A stretch of DNA of 64,000 nucleotides from contig JADFUC010000804.1 in assembly GCA_019722365.1 (NCBI GenBank), forward strand, positions 62,001 to 126,000. The letters run 5' to 3'. Every line of letters starts with the position of its first letter. The stretch's first letter is position 1. This DNA comes from Lithospermum erythrorhizon (taxonomy: Eukaryota > Streptophyta > Magnoliopsida > Boraginales > Boraginaceae). The translations under genes were made by a program, and so were the position numbers. The notes under the pieces are model-generated. The model did no database searches. It worked only from the letters and a program-made list of their open reading frames with translations, and was not told the origin of the DNA. Positions 34,455 through 47,639 of this stretch are shown piece by piece.

Positions 34455-35452
34455 GATTGATGGATTTCCTTGACTCTTCAAAACCTTAATAAATTCTCAC
34501 AAATCTACAAACAAAATATATTAAAACTTTTGGTAATTGATAGATCCTTAATGTTCATATGGGAGCCAATAATCATGTGCGACCGCGTTTCTTTTAAAAA
34601 ATGATTACTTAGACTTTTGACTTTTTAAAACATGTGATGTTACTGCTCCAAAGACTTTCCAGTCATGGCTGCTATAACCACACTCCAAACAGTAAATTAC
34701 TTGGTATTAGTATTAGACAACTCAAGCTAAAGTCACACTGACACACTACGATAAAAGAGGATGAAATAATTATTTTACCCCCTATTTATTAATTTAGTAT
34801 TTGAGAAAGTTTCATTTAAAGATAAAATAGTTATTTTAAATAATTTTAATATTGTTTGTGTGGATTTAGTCCAACTCGTATTAGACGTGAAATTATTATT
34901 TTAGTTCTTATATTTATAAGGCAAAATAGGCATTTCACATATTTTTCACTCTGTAACACTGTTTGGGTATGTTTTTAGCATGACTCCTTTTCAGTCTTAA
35001 CGAGTTTCTTCCACAAACACACCCAACACTTCGACAAAATAGACTTGTCCCGGTTGATGCAATGATAGTTTCATTGCACAATTAGTTTTAAAATTTTATA
35101 TTTGTGTAATGATAGTTAAGTCTCGAATTTTACAAAATTTCGAGTAATGTATATACAACAATTATTTAAACGTTTAAACACTTTTTTTGGGAAGAAAAGT
35201 TGTACTTCGAAATAGTATTTTCGACATACTTTATTATTAAGTTGGTAGTTTTGATTGATAAAGTATCTTTCTTATTAAGCACACTGTAGTACAGTTAATC
35301 GAGAGATTTTGAATGTCGTCGAGATTGTAAAATTTATTGTCTTTAGCAATAAAAATCCAGGTGCTGTCTTTTTAGAAATAGATGGGTATTATTTGTAAGA
35401 CCACAGATGCTACTATTGATTTTCAAAAATTTAATAATGACTTAGATCCATA
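34455..35452. other. PP2C upstream region and spacer
   Basis: AT-rich, non-coding. It should contain the PP2C 5' UTR and promoter, but I cannot point to a convincing TATA box. No named repeat. Confidence 0.4.
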
Positions 35453-37877
35453 TGTAACTACCACGTATTATAAATTAAATGCGCCCATAGAGTTGGAGTA
35501 AATCGTCAGCACTGTATATCCCAGTCATGTCTGACAGTTGTGCGAAAATCTTGTTTTGAAAACTAGTAGAACTGTGATTTGATAAAAATGGAAATAGTTA
35601 ATGAAAACATTCCGTACATAGATTTAACCATAAATGGCATCGTAAGCCAAACCAAAATGCAACTTCATAAAGAAGTTCCAAAACGAAGATACTCCACATG
35701 AAGCAGTTAATTTTTCAACAAAGGAATCAAATCTGAAATTTTGAGTACATAAAAATGAGCGAGAACAAATAATGGCGGGATCACTGCTTCCCGCCTGCTT
35801 TCATAAATAAAATCCAGGATACTCTCGACTCATTTTTGGCTTGAAAGGGCCTTGTCGATCGAAGGTGCAGAGGAAGAGGTAAGTACCGGCGAACTGATGA
35901 AGCTTGAATCACGGATGGTAACACCCGTATCCGAGATAGTATACAGCAAGGAATAAGCGTATCACATTATGTAAATAGCGATAGGATGAATAATTACATT
36001 TATACATATATAATACGAAACATACTAACTACCCGGCATGCCAGCAGGATCAACCGTAAATCAGCAACAAATCGCATTCTGAAGAATTCAACCGTTAACT
36101 TTCATGAGGTCATATTCGCGTCACATGGCAAGCAGTAACGGCAAAATTTCTGACACGTTAATCACATAACCCATGATAAAACAACACAAAGTAAATTGAT
36201 CGTCATATATAACAATTCATCATTTTTAAAATGAAATTCAGGCATGACAAATACATATCCTTTTCCGTGAGGCTATTGAACACCGCGTCGTCTAAACATC
36301 CTCCCGAATCAAGAGCAATTCACAAATCGCATACAGTGTCAAGCGTACAACTTGACCTTTTGTAGATGCAGTAGCATCCATATCATGCTGATACAACAAA
36401 TTGAACAAACCTATCTCCACCGAGCATAGATATACTCCGGATACGTCCATAACACCAAATGTAAACATGAATAAACTTACGACATAAACATGCACAAAAT
36501 TACGCTTAAGCAGCAAATATGCTTTCGAACATAGATTCCTCAATAACCACACATGGCCATCTAATGGAACTTACGAAAACAAGTGACATTTCTTGATCTT
36601 AACTATACACATAGATAAGTTCATATACTGATACACATTTATGGCGTAATTTACCCATTCTGTCAAACATAAATAGGTAACAAGCAGTGATGCTAAATCC
36701 CCACTTATGGCTAGTACCTTTTCTGGCCAATGATCAATAAATCTCCTTTGACATTTCGCGTCGATGCGAGCGAAACATTTAATATAATGCTAACCGTAAT
36801 CATTTGACACTTTTATCTAATTTTAAATACCAGACTTTTTAACCCATTTCAGTTATAAATTGACAACTTACGTAAAATTACTAACTATGTTTCAATAACA
36901 ATTTTGATGACAACCACAAAACCTCACGGACTAAATTCGATAATCGGCCTATATCCTATTCAAATTTCCAACATTTCCAAATATTTTCAATCAATCACAT
37001 TTCAAACATCGATTAATTTAGCCATTCTGATTGACCTCTAATCCCAATCAGGCACCTCACAAATCACTAAGATTAATTCAAACGATTTCTTCAACCTTGT
37101 AGTTCTTATCCCCAGAAAACTTAATCACGCTTTCAACAGTCCAACTAACTTATTCATTAACTTGCATTTTAGCGAAATCGACCGATCACAGAAAGTCAAT
37201 TCAACTATAACAACACTTTCTGAATATCGATCATTATCAATTCTATGCTATAATTTAAGCCTGAACAATAATTCTATTCAATAATATGTCCAAAAATCCA
37301 AAATCGACCCAAAGTTCCAAAAGTCAGCAGCCTAAAACATCCAAGAAATTTCATATCAAACACAATATTTAGGCCAATAATAACTAATTTACAACCCAAG
37401 AATCAATTGGAACAATAAAATTCAAAATCTAAAAAAGTCAACAAAAGTCAAAGTTTGGAGATTTCACAAAATACTCAAAAATATCGCACCTTTTTTACCT
37501 TGAAACGACGGGGATGATGAGGAGAAACTCTCCCGAAAATTTTAGGTCCAAAGCTTGAGGGTGGGGAGAGAATTGAAGAAAAATAAAAAAAGTAGAGACT
37601 TCTGCTGGTGGAAGCAGCGAGGAAAGGAAGAGAAGAAAGAAATGGTTTTAGGCTTGTTGGGCTATTAGATAGGTTAGTAGTGGAGTTTGGGCCCAAAAAG
37701 CCCAGCAGTGAAAATCCGAGCGCTGGTCGATCGTCATCTCGTTTTTAAGCTTTATTTTAGACAACTAACTTGAAACATTCACGAACATAAAATGTTTAGT
37801 AGGTTTCCAATTCCGCGATAAATTAAAATCTCATATTTTGAATTTATTTTGTGCTTGAAATCGCTACGGTTTTTACA
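35453..37877 (-). mobile_element. Solo LTR of the element A/B family
   Basis: 2425 bp, the same length as the element B 3' LTR. Read on plus, it starts TGTAACTACCACG and ends GGTTTTTACA, the TGTAA/TTACA termini of the family. Internal landmarks match: GGCTAGTACC near 36710, the leader with TTTTTTACCTTGAAACGACG near 37494 and paired AAAGTCAAC words near 37440. No gag or pol is attached. Flanking 5-mers (CCATA, TATAG) do not match, so it may derive from recombination between elements. Confidence 0.75.
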
Positions 37878-38619
37878 TATAGTAAATACTGCATTCCAGC
37901 TTTAAAGTATATTAAATTGCTAATACTCGAGTCTCGTTCATGTGTGTCATTTATTGCCTAATGTATGCTTTCAATCTACTACGCAAGTGATGAAGAGTTC
38001 GAACATGAGAGATAATGTTAAGCCCTTGAAGTTGCGATAGTAAAAAGCAGAGAGCACTGAAAATACTGCAGGCGAAGCCCCTACGATCGAGATGTGATCT
38101 TTTTTATTAGTACCTAATGTAGCCTCAGTGGTATGCTTGATAACCGTATGTAGAAGAACATAAATAATAATTTGACAATAAAAGCAATAAAAAATTCAAT
38201 ATATAATACAAATATTATTTTTAAATCACATGATACGACTTATCAGTTGATGTTTCAAAATTTAATATTGGCTCGTTAGTTAAATAATTACATTTATTGT
38301 TCAACTAAAGTATACTAGATTCCTAATATCCGGGTCTTAGTCATGTGTGAGTCCTAAAATCCTAGTTGAATTGCAATTAAGAAAATTATTATATTTTGTA
38401 TAAAATAAGATTGGGAGTGGTTTTATTCAATATAATGAAAATTAAAGACCAGCTTAAAGCTGAATTATAAATGAATCTAAATCTTAAAAGAAAATGTTTA
38501 GTTGTTTGTCTTGATTCAAGAAAATATTTAAATTGGATTGTATTAGCAGAACACCTGCATTTCATTTTTATATATAAAACATATTTAATAGAAATAATAC
38601 TCTGATAGATATATAAATA
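37878..38619. other. Non-coding spacer
   Basis: No gene or named repeat recognised. It becomes progressively AT-rich towards the low-complexity tract. Confidence 0.35.
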
Positions 38620-39127
38620 ATAAATATTATTAATATAAAGACAGAATAAATATGATTACTAAAATATATTATTAATTATTATTATTATTAATTATGATAG
38701 TAATTATTATCATTAATTATTATAATATAATAATAATAATATTAAGTAATTATTATTATTATAATTATTAATATAATTTTTATTATAATTTTTATAATTA
38801 TTATTATTAGTATTTTACATTATTATTTTTATTATTATTTTGTTTATTATTATTATTATTATTATATTTTATTCTTTGTTATTATTATTATTATTTCATT
38901 TATTTTTATTATCATTTTTATTTTAATAATATTTAAGCAATATTATTTTATTTTTATTTTTATTTGATTATTACTATTTTAGTTTTACTTATTCTCTTCA
39001 TTTCTATTATTATTATTTTTATTATTATAATAAATTATTATTATTATTCTTATTATTATTATTATTATATTATTTTTATTTTTTATTTTTATTATTCTTA
39101 TTATTAATATATTACTATTATTATTAT

Positions 39128-39129
<2 letters not shown>
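38620..39129. repeat. Degenerate TTA/TTTA low-complexity tract
   Basis: About 500 bp made almost only of TTA, ATT and TTTTA words, with interruptions. Probably an old expanded microsatellite. Confidence 0.8.

Positions 39130-39223
<94 letters not shown>
39130..39223. repeat. Perfect (TAA)n microsatellite, about 31 units
   Basis: An uninterrupted AAT/TAA run. It is immediately preceded by a short TTA run (about 39112-39129), so the two together can fold back. The poly-leucine frame read from the minus strand here is an artefact of the repeat. Confidence 0.9.
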
Positions 39224-39225
<2 letters not shown>

Positions 39226-39456
39226 TGGAGGATAAAGTGAGATAAAGAATAATTTTAAATTTATCACATCGATTTTTTTCAAGGAGGAAAAAGTAGAGAA
39301 TTTTAACTTAAAATTTTGGTAAGTTTGATAGAAGTACTTCATAAATTAAATCTTAAGAATAATTCATTAACCATAAATAAACTTAATAAACTAAGTACCG
39401 AATTAATTAATTTAAGTGTTTAATGAGTTTAACAAACACCCCCTTAGTGTCTAATG

Positions 39457-42152
39457 TGTCAATTTTGAGAGATCATATATATTTATCTTACCTAATAATT
39501 TTGATAATTTAAATTCAAAGAAATTAAGTATAAATTGATGATATTGTCCGAATATTTTTGTTCCCAAAGATGAAATAACCGTTAAGCACCAATATTATAT
39601 TTGATAGTATATAAAGTTTTCTGGGGTGGAGTATTTAAGGTGATTAAAAATTTCGAGATTGAGTAGTGGAAAATTCGACAAATCGGTCGGTTGGTAGTAT
39701 ATTTAGGTTTGTAAGTGGAACCGGAGATAGTATAAAATTTTGAATAATATAAATATGCTCAGAGGCAAATATGAGATGATAGTAATATATGCCACAGGGG
39801 AATAACACGTTTAAATCGGTTTTCGTTGCTGAGATTTAGAAATACGGAAGGTGTAGAATTAAGCCAGAGCGGAACTTAAATTCTTCCCGCTAAATATCAC
39901 TTCTCATAAATCAATTCCCTCTTTGGCTGAAAATTTCCTCTCCCCATGAATTTTTTCTTGAATTTCTCTAAATCGATTGTAAGCTTAAACTCGAGGACAA
40001 TAAGTGGTGTATTTTTCTTCTCCTGGAAATCATCCTCATCATATCTAGGTAAGAAAGATCCAAATCTGTTGAGATATTTCTTGAGTTTTGAAGAGTTGAC
40101 TTTTATGGATTTTGTTGTCATGATTTGGGACTTGAGAGTAGTACGTATGGATAAATGCAGGGAGCATATTACATGATTGGGGAGTTATAATGATGATTTT
40201 GGAGGTTGAAATGTGTAGAAATTGATAGGTTGACTTTTGTTGATTTGAGGTGAGTTTTTTAAAGGTTGAAATGTTATAGAAGTATCCACTAAACTTGAAA
40301 TATAGCAGGAGTGGTTTGTAATTATCATGATTTGGGGGTTGAAGTGTATTGATTGGATCGGTTGATTTTTCTAAGTTTTCTTTAAATTATACGATGATGT
40401 TGTGGAACCTTAATATAGTTATTTAGAATATAATTTGGATGTTTTAAAGGTGGATTGGTGGAGATATTGTTGGAGTTAAGGTTATTCCAGAGTTGAGTAG
40501 TAATTGGGCTTTTGAACTAAATGTTGATTATAATGGAGTTAATTAGTGGGCGATTGATTATTAAATTGATTGAAGGTGACCTAGCGTGTTATTGTTGGGA
40601 TAATAAAAGCGATGGCCAGAATATTGGGAGTTATGAAGTCGGTAGGTCAGATAACAGTTAAGTTAGATTTTAGAGTATACTAATTTTGGGGATAAGATGA
40701 TTACTAAAAGGTTAAATTGAGTTGTGATCGTGGTACAATACTTTCAAAGGGATTTAAATAGATGTTAGAGAGGTTATTCTACGGAATGTGTTACTTGATA
40801 TTACTTCTTTGAATAGGAATTGAGCTTTAGACCCTGCCCTTGAGGCACTTTAGAGATTAGCATTCATACTTTTGGAGATTCGAGGTAGTACAAATCTCAC
40901 GATAGGAACACTTTCATATATATTATATTATATATTTGCATGTATTTGTCTTGAGACTATTTTGACATATGTATTGTGTGATTATAATTGATAATATATG
41001 AACATTATGAGTATAATTCATATTATAGAAATAGTAGAATTTTGAATTGATATTATAGAATAGTATGATTACCAAATTATATTAAATTATGATTCATATT
41101 GTAGAGATTGTCGTATACGCGTGTCTTTGTAATGTACTTGTGTTGTGTGGCAAACGTATGCGAGATATGTTTTGATTACTTTTGTAATGTTTATTAGCGG
41201 GCCGTGGTGACCAATGGGAGTTTGGTGTGTAGTGCATATTGTGGGTAGCCAGTGGATTGGAGGTTTGGTGTGATATAAGTGAGGGTGTAGCCTCGGTGGG
41301 AGGATGAGTGGATACATAAATGCGATTGTTGGAGGTGGATTCCTCGTAATGTATGTATTATTTGAAATTGAATTATAAATATGTGTATTATTTGGAGGAG
41401 TGAATTCCTCGTGTGTTATTTGGAGGTGAATTCTTCATTATATTTTACTATTTGTGGAAGTAGATTTCTCGTTTGGTAACTGATTATCTTGTGTGTTGCG
41501 GCCGATTTCCACATAAATGAATATGCATTATTTATGATTATAGCTTCAATGTGCTTAATAGTATTATGTGTAACATCGTATAAGAGGATTCTATATGTAT
41601 TGAGTTGTGAGGAATGTTATTAATTGTATTAGCTTTGGTTAATGTATATGCATTATGTTATATATATAAGTATGAATATGTATGATAGGATCAATCTTAT
41701 TGGTATTTGTATTCACTTTCGACTTAATAAACTCACAATCTATAAGTAGGCGTTTTATGCCCTAGGTTTCTAAGGGGTTGAAGTTTGTCGAAGGCTGCAT
41801 TGATAAATTTAGTTGAAGATTTAGGTGACGGCTTGATTGGCAAGATCCTCGACAATCATTTTCCTCTTGTTATATTTTCTAGCATTCAAACTTGTATATT
41901 GAGAGGTAAATTGTAATATGTTGTATTGTGAAATTATGTGTATTATGCCATTAGTATTTTTGAGGTTGATGTAAGTTTAGTTGGTGATACGTTAGCATGT
42001 GATGTATTGTTAGTTCACCACGATGGACAAAAGTGTGTGTGTATCAAATGAACTCTTTTTTATGTTGTAAAATCCGTGATCGGTATTTCTGGTATCTGAT
42101 TGTTGATGACATAACCTCAGGCGGCCGACGCTTTTGAAATTTGATCGTTACA
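39457..42152 (+). mobile_element. LTR3: plus-strand LTR of the same Ty3/gypsy family type
   Basis: Shares the LTR architecture: a pyrimidine-rich leader (39890-40040) with donor-like AGGTAAGAAAG at 40047, TTGACTTTT words after it (around 40096, 40230 and 40371), and a 3' end GATCGTTACA at 42143-42152 similar to LTR2. No coding sequence is attached. The start at TGTCAATTTTG is chosen because TAATG precedes it and AAATG follows the 3' end, a weak 4/5 duplication. The true start could be up to 200 bp downstream. Confidence 0.5.
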
Positions 42153-44321
42153 AAATGTGTTATGATTCTTGCTCCAAGCAGAGACCAGGCGTTCGAGTTA
42201 TTTTCTCATCCAAGACACAGAGTTTTAGAAATAATGATGCAAGAAGTACATGACCGTTATAAATATAAACTGAAAACAATGGAAATAGTTAGAGATAATA
42301 AGAGATACGGAGGAGAATATCTTTATTGCTTTTGTAGTTGAGTTGAATATTAATAGTGCATGAAAATTGACTCAGTGTTTCGTTGTGTGAGACCAAATGT
42401 TGGTAGCTTGTGGTTCTAGCAACATGAAGTAGGCAAGACTCAATCTTGAAGATATCTTGCATTTTATATTGGAGATCTTAATCGATATGCGGTATTTATT
42501 TCAAGCTTTTAAAAGGAAAACAATCGAGACAACATTGAGAAGATTCACATGCTTTGTTTACAAATGAACGATTATGGAGTTTTAATTGCATGTATATGGT
42601 ATGGAAAATATTGTTGATTGGTGCACTTTTCATACGTGGAGGATTGTGTTCATTGTGCCTACACCTTATAAGTGTCTCATGCAGACCGAGATGATTGTCA
42701 CTTTAGTATTATATTTTCTGCATTGTAATAGTGAGGAAAAAGACTTGAGAGAAAATAGTGTGTAGTAGGTTGAATGTGCAGACTATTTGTAAAAAGCTCA
42801 CTTTTGGGTGTACAACTTTTGTTAACAATTTATTACAACAATCTTACTCTTTATAATTTACCTTTGTAGAAGTCATTGTTGCAAAAGTACCTTTAATCTG
42901 GTTTACTACTATTTATTGTTGAATGCAGGAGATCGGAACTTGAATCAGGAGTCACTATCCGAGTCGATGTGATACGTGGGAGTTGGCAAGGGAGATCGGG
43001 ACTTCCATTCGATCCGGCGGAAGCAGGCGACCTCATGAAGAGTTCGGGACTTGGGTCTGGAAGCTTCGCCCAGGGATTAGGACAATTCGCTGACTTGGCA
43101 AGGTCACACCGAAGTCCACGACTTACGTGTTTTAGGCGGTTTTGAGGCCTATAAATGCCCCTCACAGTTTTGAGTCATTAACCTAAAATCGGTGTATGGG
43201 GCTATTAGATAGAGAGTGAGAGTTCTTGAATAGTTTTAAGTCTTGTTATTATATTTCCTCTAAATAGTGTGAAAATTTGGGTTGTATTAAATGCATTTTC
43301 TCTATTCTTACGAGAAAGGAGTTGTTGAATTATACAAGTCACATTGGTAGAATAGTGTATCTGGTAATTATTAGGAATAATTATGATCGATAATTCTATT
43401 TAATGCAGGTGTAATGATCTATACGAGGAGCTAGTTTTAGCTCGAGTACATAATTTGTTCATAAATTTATGGTGAAATGCATTTTGTACAGATTACATAG
43501 TGGATGAATCTATTAACACAATGTTAGGAGGATACTTGAGATTAAAATATCATCTCTTTCTATTTGTAGTACTATACTTAATTCGCTTGTCTTAGAAGCT
43601 GTCTATTATATCAAATTTGCTTCGTCGTTATACTTGATCACGTCTGCGAGAGTAGGTGTGGCGTGAAGAAAGAAGTATCTTGAAGTCGAAGTGCGGACTT
43701 ATTCACCAAGATAGAGTCGAATAGGGCGAAGAGAATGGAGAGCATTCGTATAAGTGCTTATTTATATATCTCAAGATCTAGTACAATGCTAGATTGGTGC
43801 ACATTTAATATATTTCGGTTTTCATGTGGTTGTGTTATTTAAGCATGTGCATTTTCGTTCTTTATTAGTCTATGTGTTTGTGTTATTACAAGAGTTGTTC
43901 AAAAGTGGATTAACAATTGGTAATCCCACTTTATTATGATATAACTTTTCAAATATAATCTGATAGTGTCTATTTTATAAACTTACAAGATAAAGTAAAA
44001 AATGACCCGATAATTAGCTCCTCATTTCTCGCTAGGTGATAAACATCCACCAAAGGGATAATGACATATCCCTACTTCTTTGTTTGATAGTAAACATAAA
44101 TAAGCGAATAAAAAGATTCCCATGCGCTCACTCTGGATGTGTCGCCGAAACGTGTCTCGTTAAAACTTTACTAGGAAATAAAAATTCAGTGAAGGAAAAA
44201 ACGTTCATTATTCTTAACATACACATATAATGTTCATTAAAACCTTAAAAGGAAACACATTGGACAAAACTTTGGTTATGGCAAAAAAGTACAAGGCGTA
44301 TTAACTCCCGTAACTGACGCG
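42153..44321. other. Decayed LTR-retrotransposon sequence, no supportable gene
   Basis: Contains a GC-richer stretch (about 42930-43140) followed by a TATA box (CCTATAAATGCCCC, 43150-43163) and sequence resembling an LTR R/U5 region (AGAGAGTGAGAGTTCTTG at about 43212). The part near 43950-44040 resembles 54890-55010. It looks like old copia LTRs; limits cannot be set. Confidence 0.35.
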
Positions 44322-44486
44322 TCATGGCGTGTTCCTAAACATCCAATTTGACTTAGTGAAAATATTTGCTAGAGTATTACATGAACAAATTTTTTGAACA
44401 TCAATTTCACCATTCTTTTGAAGATCATGTGAGAAAATTTTTGGTGAAATATGTTTTGTTCTATCTCCCTCGATATATTCTTCCTT
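44322..44486 (-). pseudogene. Ty1/copia RNase H remnant
   Basis: A 54-codon minus-strand frame, open to a TGA at 44322-44324, contains DRTKHISPKIFSHDLQ and NGEIDV, then LANIFTKS. This is the C-terminal RNase H end of a copia polyprotein. The expected LADLFTKSLP-type ending is altered. Upstream, the frame is closed by a stop within about five codons. Confidence 0.8.
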
Positions 44487-45179
44487 TAAGCTTTATCTGA
44501 TGTAGAAGAATTATGTCTTGTCTAGTCATAAGAACCAATTTTCATATTATAAATGTATGAAATAGCCATAGATGTGTTAGATCATATTTCTCAACCAAAC
44601 GTATTCACAACTTTCTTAGATTTGTTGATATATATATATAGAGTATATTAGGTCGGATAACGATTGCATATAAATTGAATATGTTCTCTTTTTGGAGACG
44701 ATATAAATATTAATTTGTACATCTAACTTCAATCCAATGCCTTCTTGTTGGTAGATTAGTAGTAAATAATATATAGGTTATATGAGTATGAATTTGCTCT
44801 TATATATGGTACTTCAGGACCAAATAATCTTTTTTTATTTGTTCTTGGCATTAGTGGGTATTTTTTCATGCGATATTATATTTGTTGGAGTCATAGTAAT
44901 GACTTATCCATATAGAATGCCATGAAGACTTTCACATAAGTTTGTTGTCATATATTATATATCATATATCAAGGTTAAATTTGAAGCCAAAGGCAAGACT
45001 TTGTTTGTCGAGGGTATGCGTCTAGAATTCGTTCTTGAGGATTCTGACTTTTGAGCTTAGTTCCAATAATGTTTAAGTTATAAGCATAACTTATCATTAT
45101 CACAAACTATTTTCCAGATATTTACATTTAAATACAAAATTTACATGTAAATACAAAGAGACATGTAAAAGATCGCTCT
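44487..45179. other. Decayed copia-type sequence
   Basis: Probably the eroded upstream continuation of the copia RNase H remnant on the minus strand. No further domain can be read. Confidence 0.3.
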
Positions 45180-47604
45180 TGTAACCTGCATTTATGTGAC
45201 CACGAGGTTATGCATACCGAGGTTGGAGTAAGTAAATCAACCCGGTATATAGTCACCAATTGATGGTTGACACGAAAACACACATTTAAAGCAATTAGAA
45301 CACGACGATTTGATAAAAATAAAATGGTTAGAAGAAAGCGAAAACATTGACATACAAAAACTTAACCATCATTATTTACAACAATAAACCAAAACATAAG
45401 ATACACTTGTGACGAGTCACAAAATATGCCTGAAATATCTTACAATCTCGACTTCCAAAACCAAAAGTAAGCTATTTTACATCAAAGAATGAAAAAAAGG
45501 GCGCGAGGATCTGGCCACCCGTCTCTCGCTTTCTATTCAAAGTCACGAACACTTTTCATGAGCTTCAGCTGGCAAAATGGCTGTCGACTGGAGGTAGGAA
45601 AGGTAGCTTCGGCGACTTAATTGAAGCGGATCGCGGATGGTAACACCGCATCCGATGGAAATTATACGGTAAGGGATAAATACATATATATATATATGAG
45701 AGTTTCTTAGCAATGAGATGAGTAAATCTGATTTATACAAATATAATCTGAAAATGCTAACTATTGAACATCATAGCGAGAATACCAATGAAATAAATCT
45801 CTTTGCTTGTAGGAAACTGCGACTTCGTAACACCGCAGACCATATTTCCGTCACATAACCAAAAGCAATCTCACTGACGCTGATAACATCACAATCACAA
45901 ATAAATGATTTGCAAAAATTGCAAAACCACCGCTGACATAATATAACAATTCATCGCTTTTCATGTTCCTTACGCTGACATATGTATATAACAATTCATC
46001 GCTTTCAGCAGACTACTTGCCAGACACCCAATAAATCTAAACATCCTCAGAATCACACAATTCTGGAAATCTGCGCGCCTGATATCGAGCAGCCACAACC
46101 AACAGCGATAGTCTCAGTAGCATCCATTATCGCTGTCTGACAAATTGAACAAAACCTATGCACAAAGGCATATATACAGAGATAAACATACTCGGAAATT
46201 ACGTTTAAACATAAATATACTCAAGCAATGGAATACCTCGATAACCACACCATAATGCATCCAAATGCGACTACCCAGAAACAAATGACATTTCGTAGTC
46301 TACCGGCTATACACACGGATAAGTTTATAACACGGAATGCAACATCGCGGCCAATTTAAATACCTACGCTCAAACATAAATAAGATATCAAACATTGATA
46401 AATCCCTTGCTTCGTACGGCTGGGTCAGCTTGATCAATCGATCCTGCTTTATTTGTTCCCGTCGAGTACGAGCAGAACTGGCATTACAAAAAATAAAATC
46501 ACAACTCATAACCATTTGACCGCTTTATCTAATTTAAATGCCGGGCTTTTAAACTTCATTTCCGTTATAAATTACAACTTACGTAAAAAGATTACGGTTA
46601 TGTTTTAATAACAATCTCGATGATAAACACCATTTCGGACTAAATTACGATAATCGGCCTATATGCTTATTGACCTGACATTTCCAAATAATTTCAAAGA
46701 ATTCCAATTTCAACCTTTTCCCGATCAATTTAACTATAACTTTCTCGGCCTAATCTAAGTTCGTTTACTACCCCGAAATCCTCTGATTAATTCCGCTATT
46801 TGTTCCCCAGCTTATGAATCATATACGTATCCCCAGAAACAATCATGATAATGATCAAGTAACTTATTTACATTAACACTTTGTTTAGCAGTCAACTTCG
46901 TCACACAGAAAGTCAGTTATTTAAGCGGCACTCTACCCCAAATATCGATCGTTGCTCCCGATCAAGTATAATACAAATTTAGGCCTGAAGCAGTAATTAT
47001 ATTCAATAATTTATCCAAAATCAAGTCAGCAAAAGTTCAAAAGTCAATTGCTTACAAACATCCAAAATTTCCCGTAAACATTATTTCAATTCCAAGAACA
47101 ACTAATCTACAACTCAAGAATCAATTGGAGGTAAAATTCAAAATATCAAAGTCAATAAAGTCAAAGTTTGGAGATTTACTTAAAATCTCAAAATATCGCA
47201 TCTTTTTTGCAGCCGAAGCAGCAGGGGGATGATGAGGGGGGAGAAACTATAGAAATTTTTGGCCTCAAAGCTTGAGGAATTGAGGGACAAAATTGAGAAG
47301 AAAGATCAAAGCCTTCTGAGGGTGTGTCTCTAGAATTTGTTCTAGGTGAGGAAGAAGAAAAAATGGGTTGGGTTTGAGTTTTGGGCTTAAAATAGTGTCT
47401 CTTAAGTGGTTTGGTAATTTGGAGTTTGGGCTTTTCCGGGCACTGTTCATTTCCGTCTATAGATTTAGCAATCCGACCTTTAACTTCCAGACATAGCATT
47501 TCACGAACACAAAATATATTTAGTGGGTCCCAATTTCTGAGAAAATAAATTAAATATCTCATATTTTGGTTTATTAATTAGCAGTGAATTCACAGGTTTT
47601 TACA
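45180..47604 (-). repeat. Element B 3' LTR (2425 bp)
   Basis: Read on plus, it starts TGTAACCTGCATT and ends GGTTTTTACA. Aligns end to end with the solo LTR at 35453-37877 and with the 5' LTR. Confidence 0.8.
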
Positions 47605-47615
47605 TTCTACCCGCC
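47605..47615 (-). other. Polypurine tract of element B
   Basis: Sense GGCGGGTAGAA immediately before the 3' LTR start, matching element A. Confidence 0.7.
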
Positions 47616-47639
47616 TAACAAAATTTGATCTTGAAATTC

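Noticed and set aside
35448..37882. Target-site duplication around the solo LTR
   Set aside because: Flanking 5-mers CCATA and TATAG differ; the apparent CATAT match overlaps the LTR termini themselves.
39127..39342. Poly-leucine ORF on the minus strand
   Set aside because: Direct translation of the (TAA)n microsatellite; no coding evidence.
42893..43165. 90-residue minus-strand ORF
   Set aside because: Covers the GC-rich promoter-like block; no domain, and a plus-strand TATA box lies in it.
47188..47562. 124-residue minus-strand ORF
   Set aside because: Lies in the LTR leader of element B; equivalent LTRs do not keep the frame and the product has no family resemblance.
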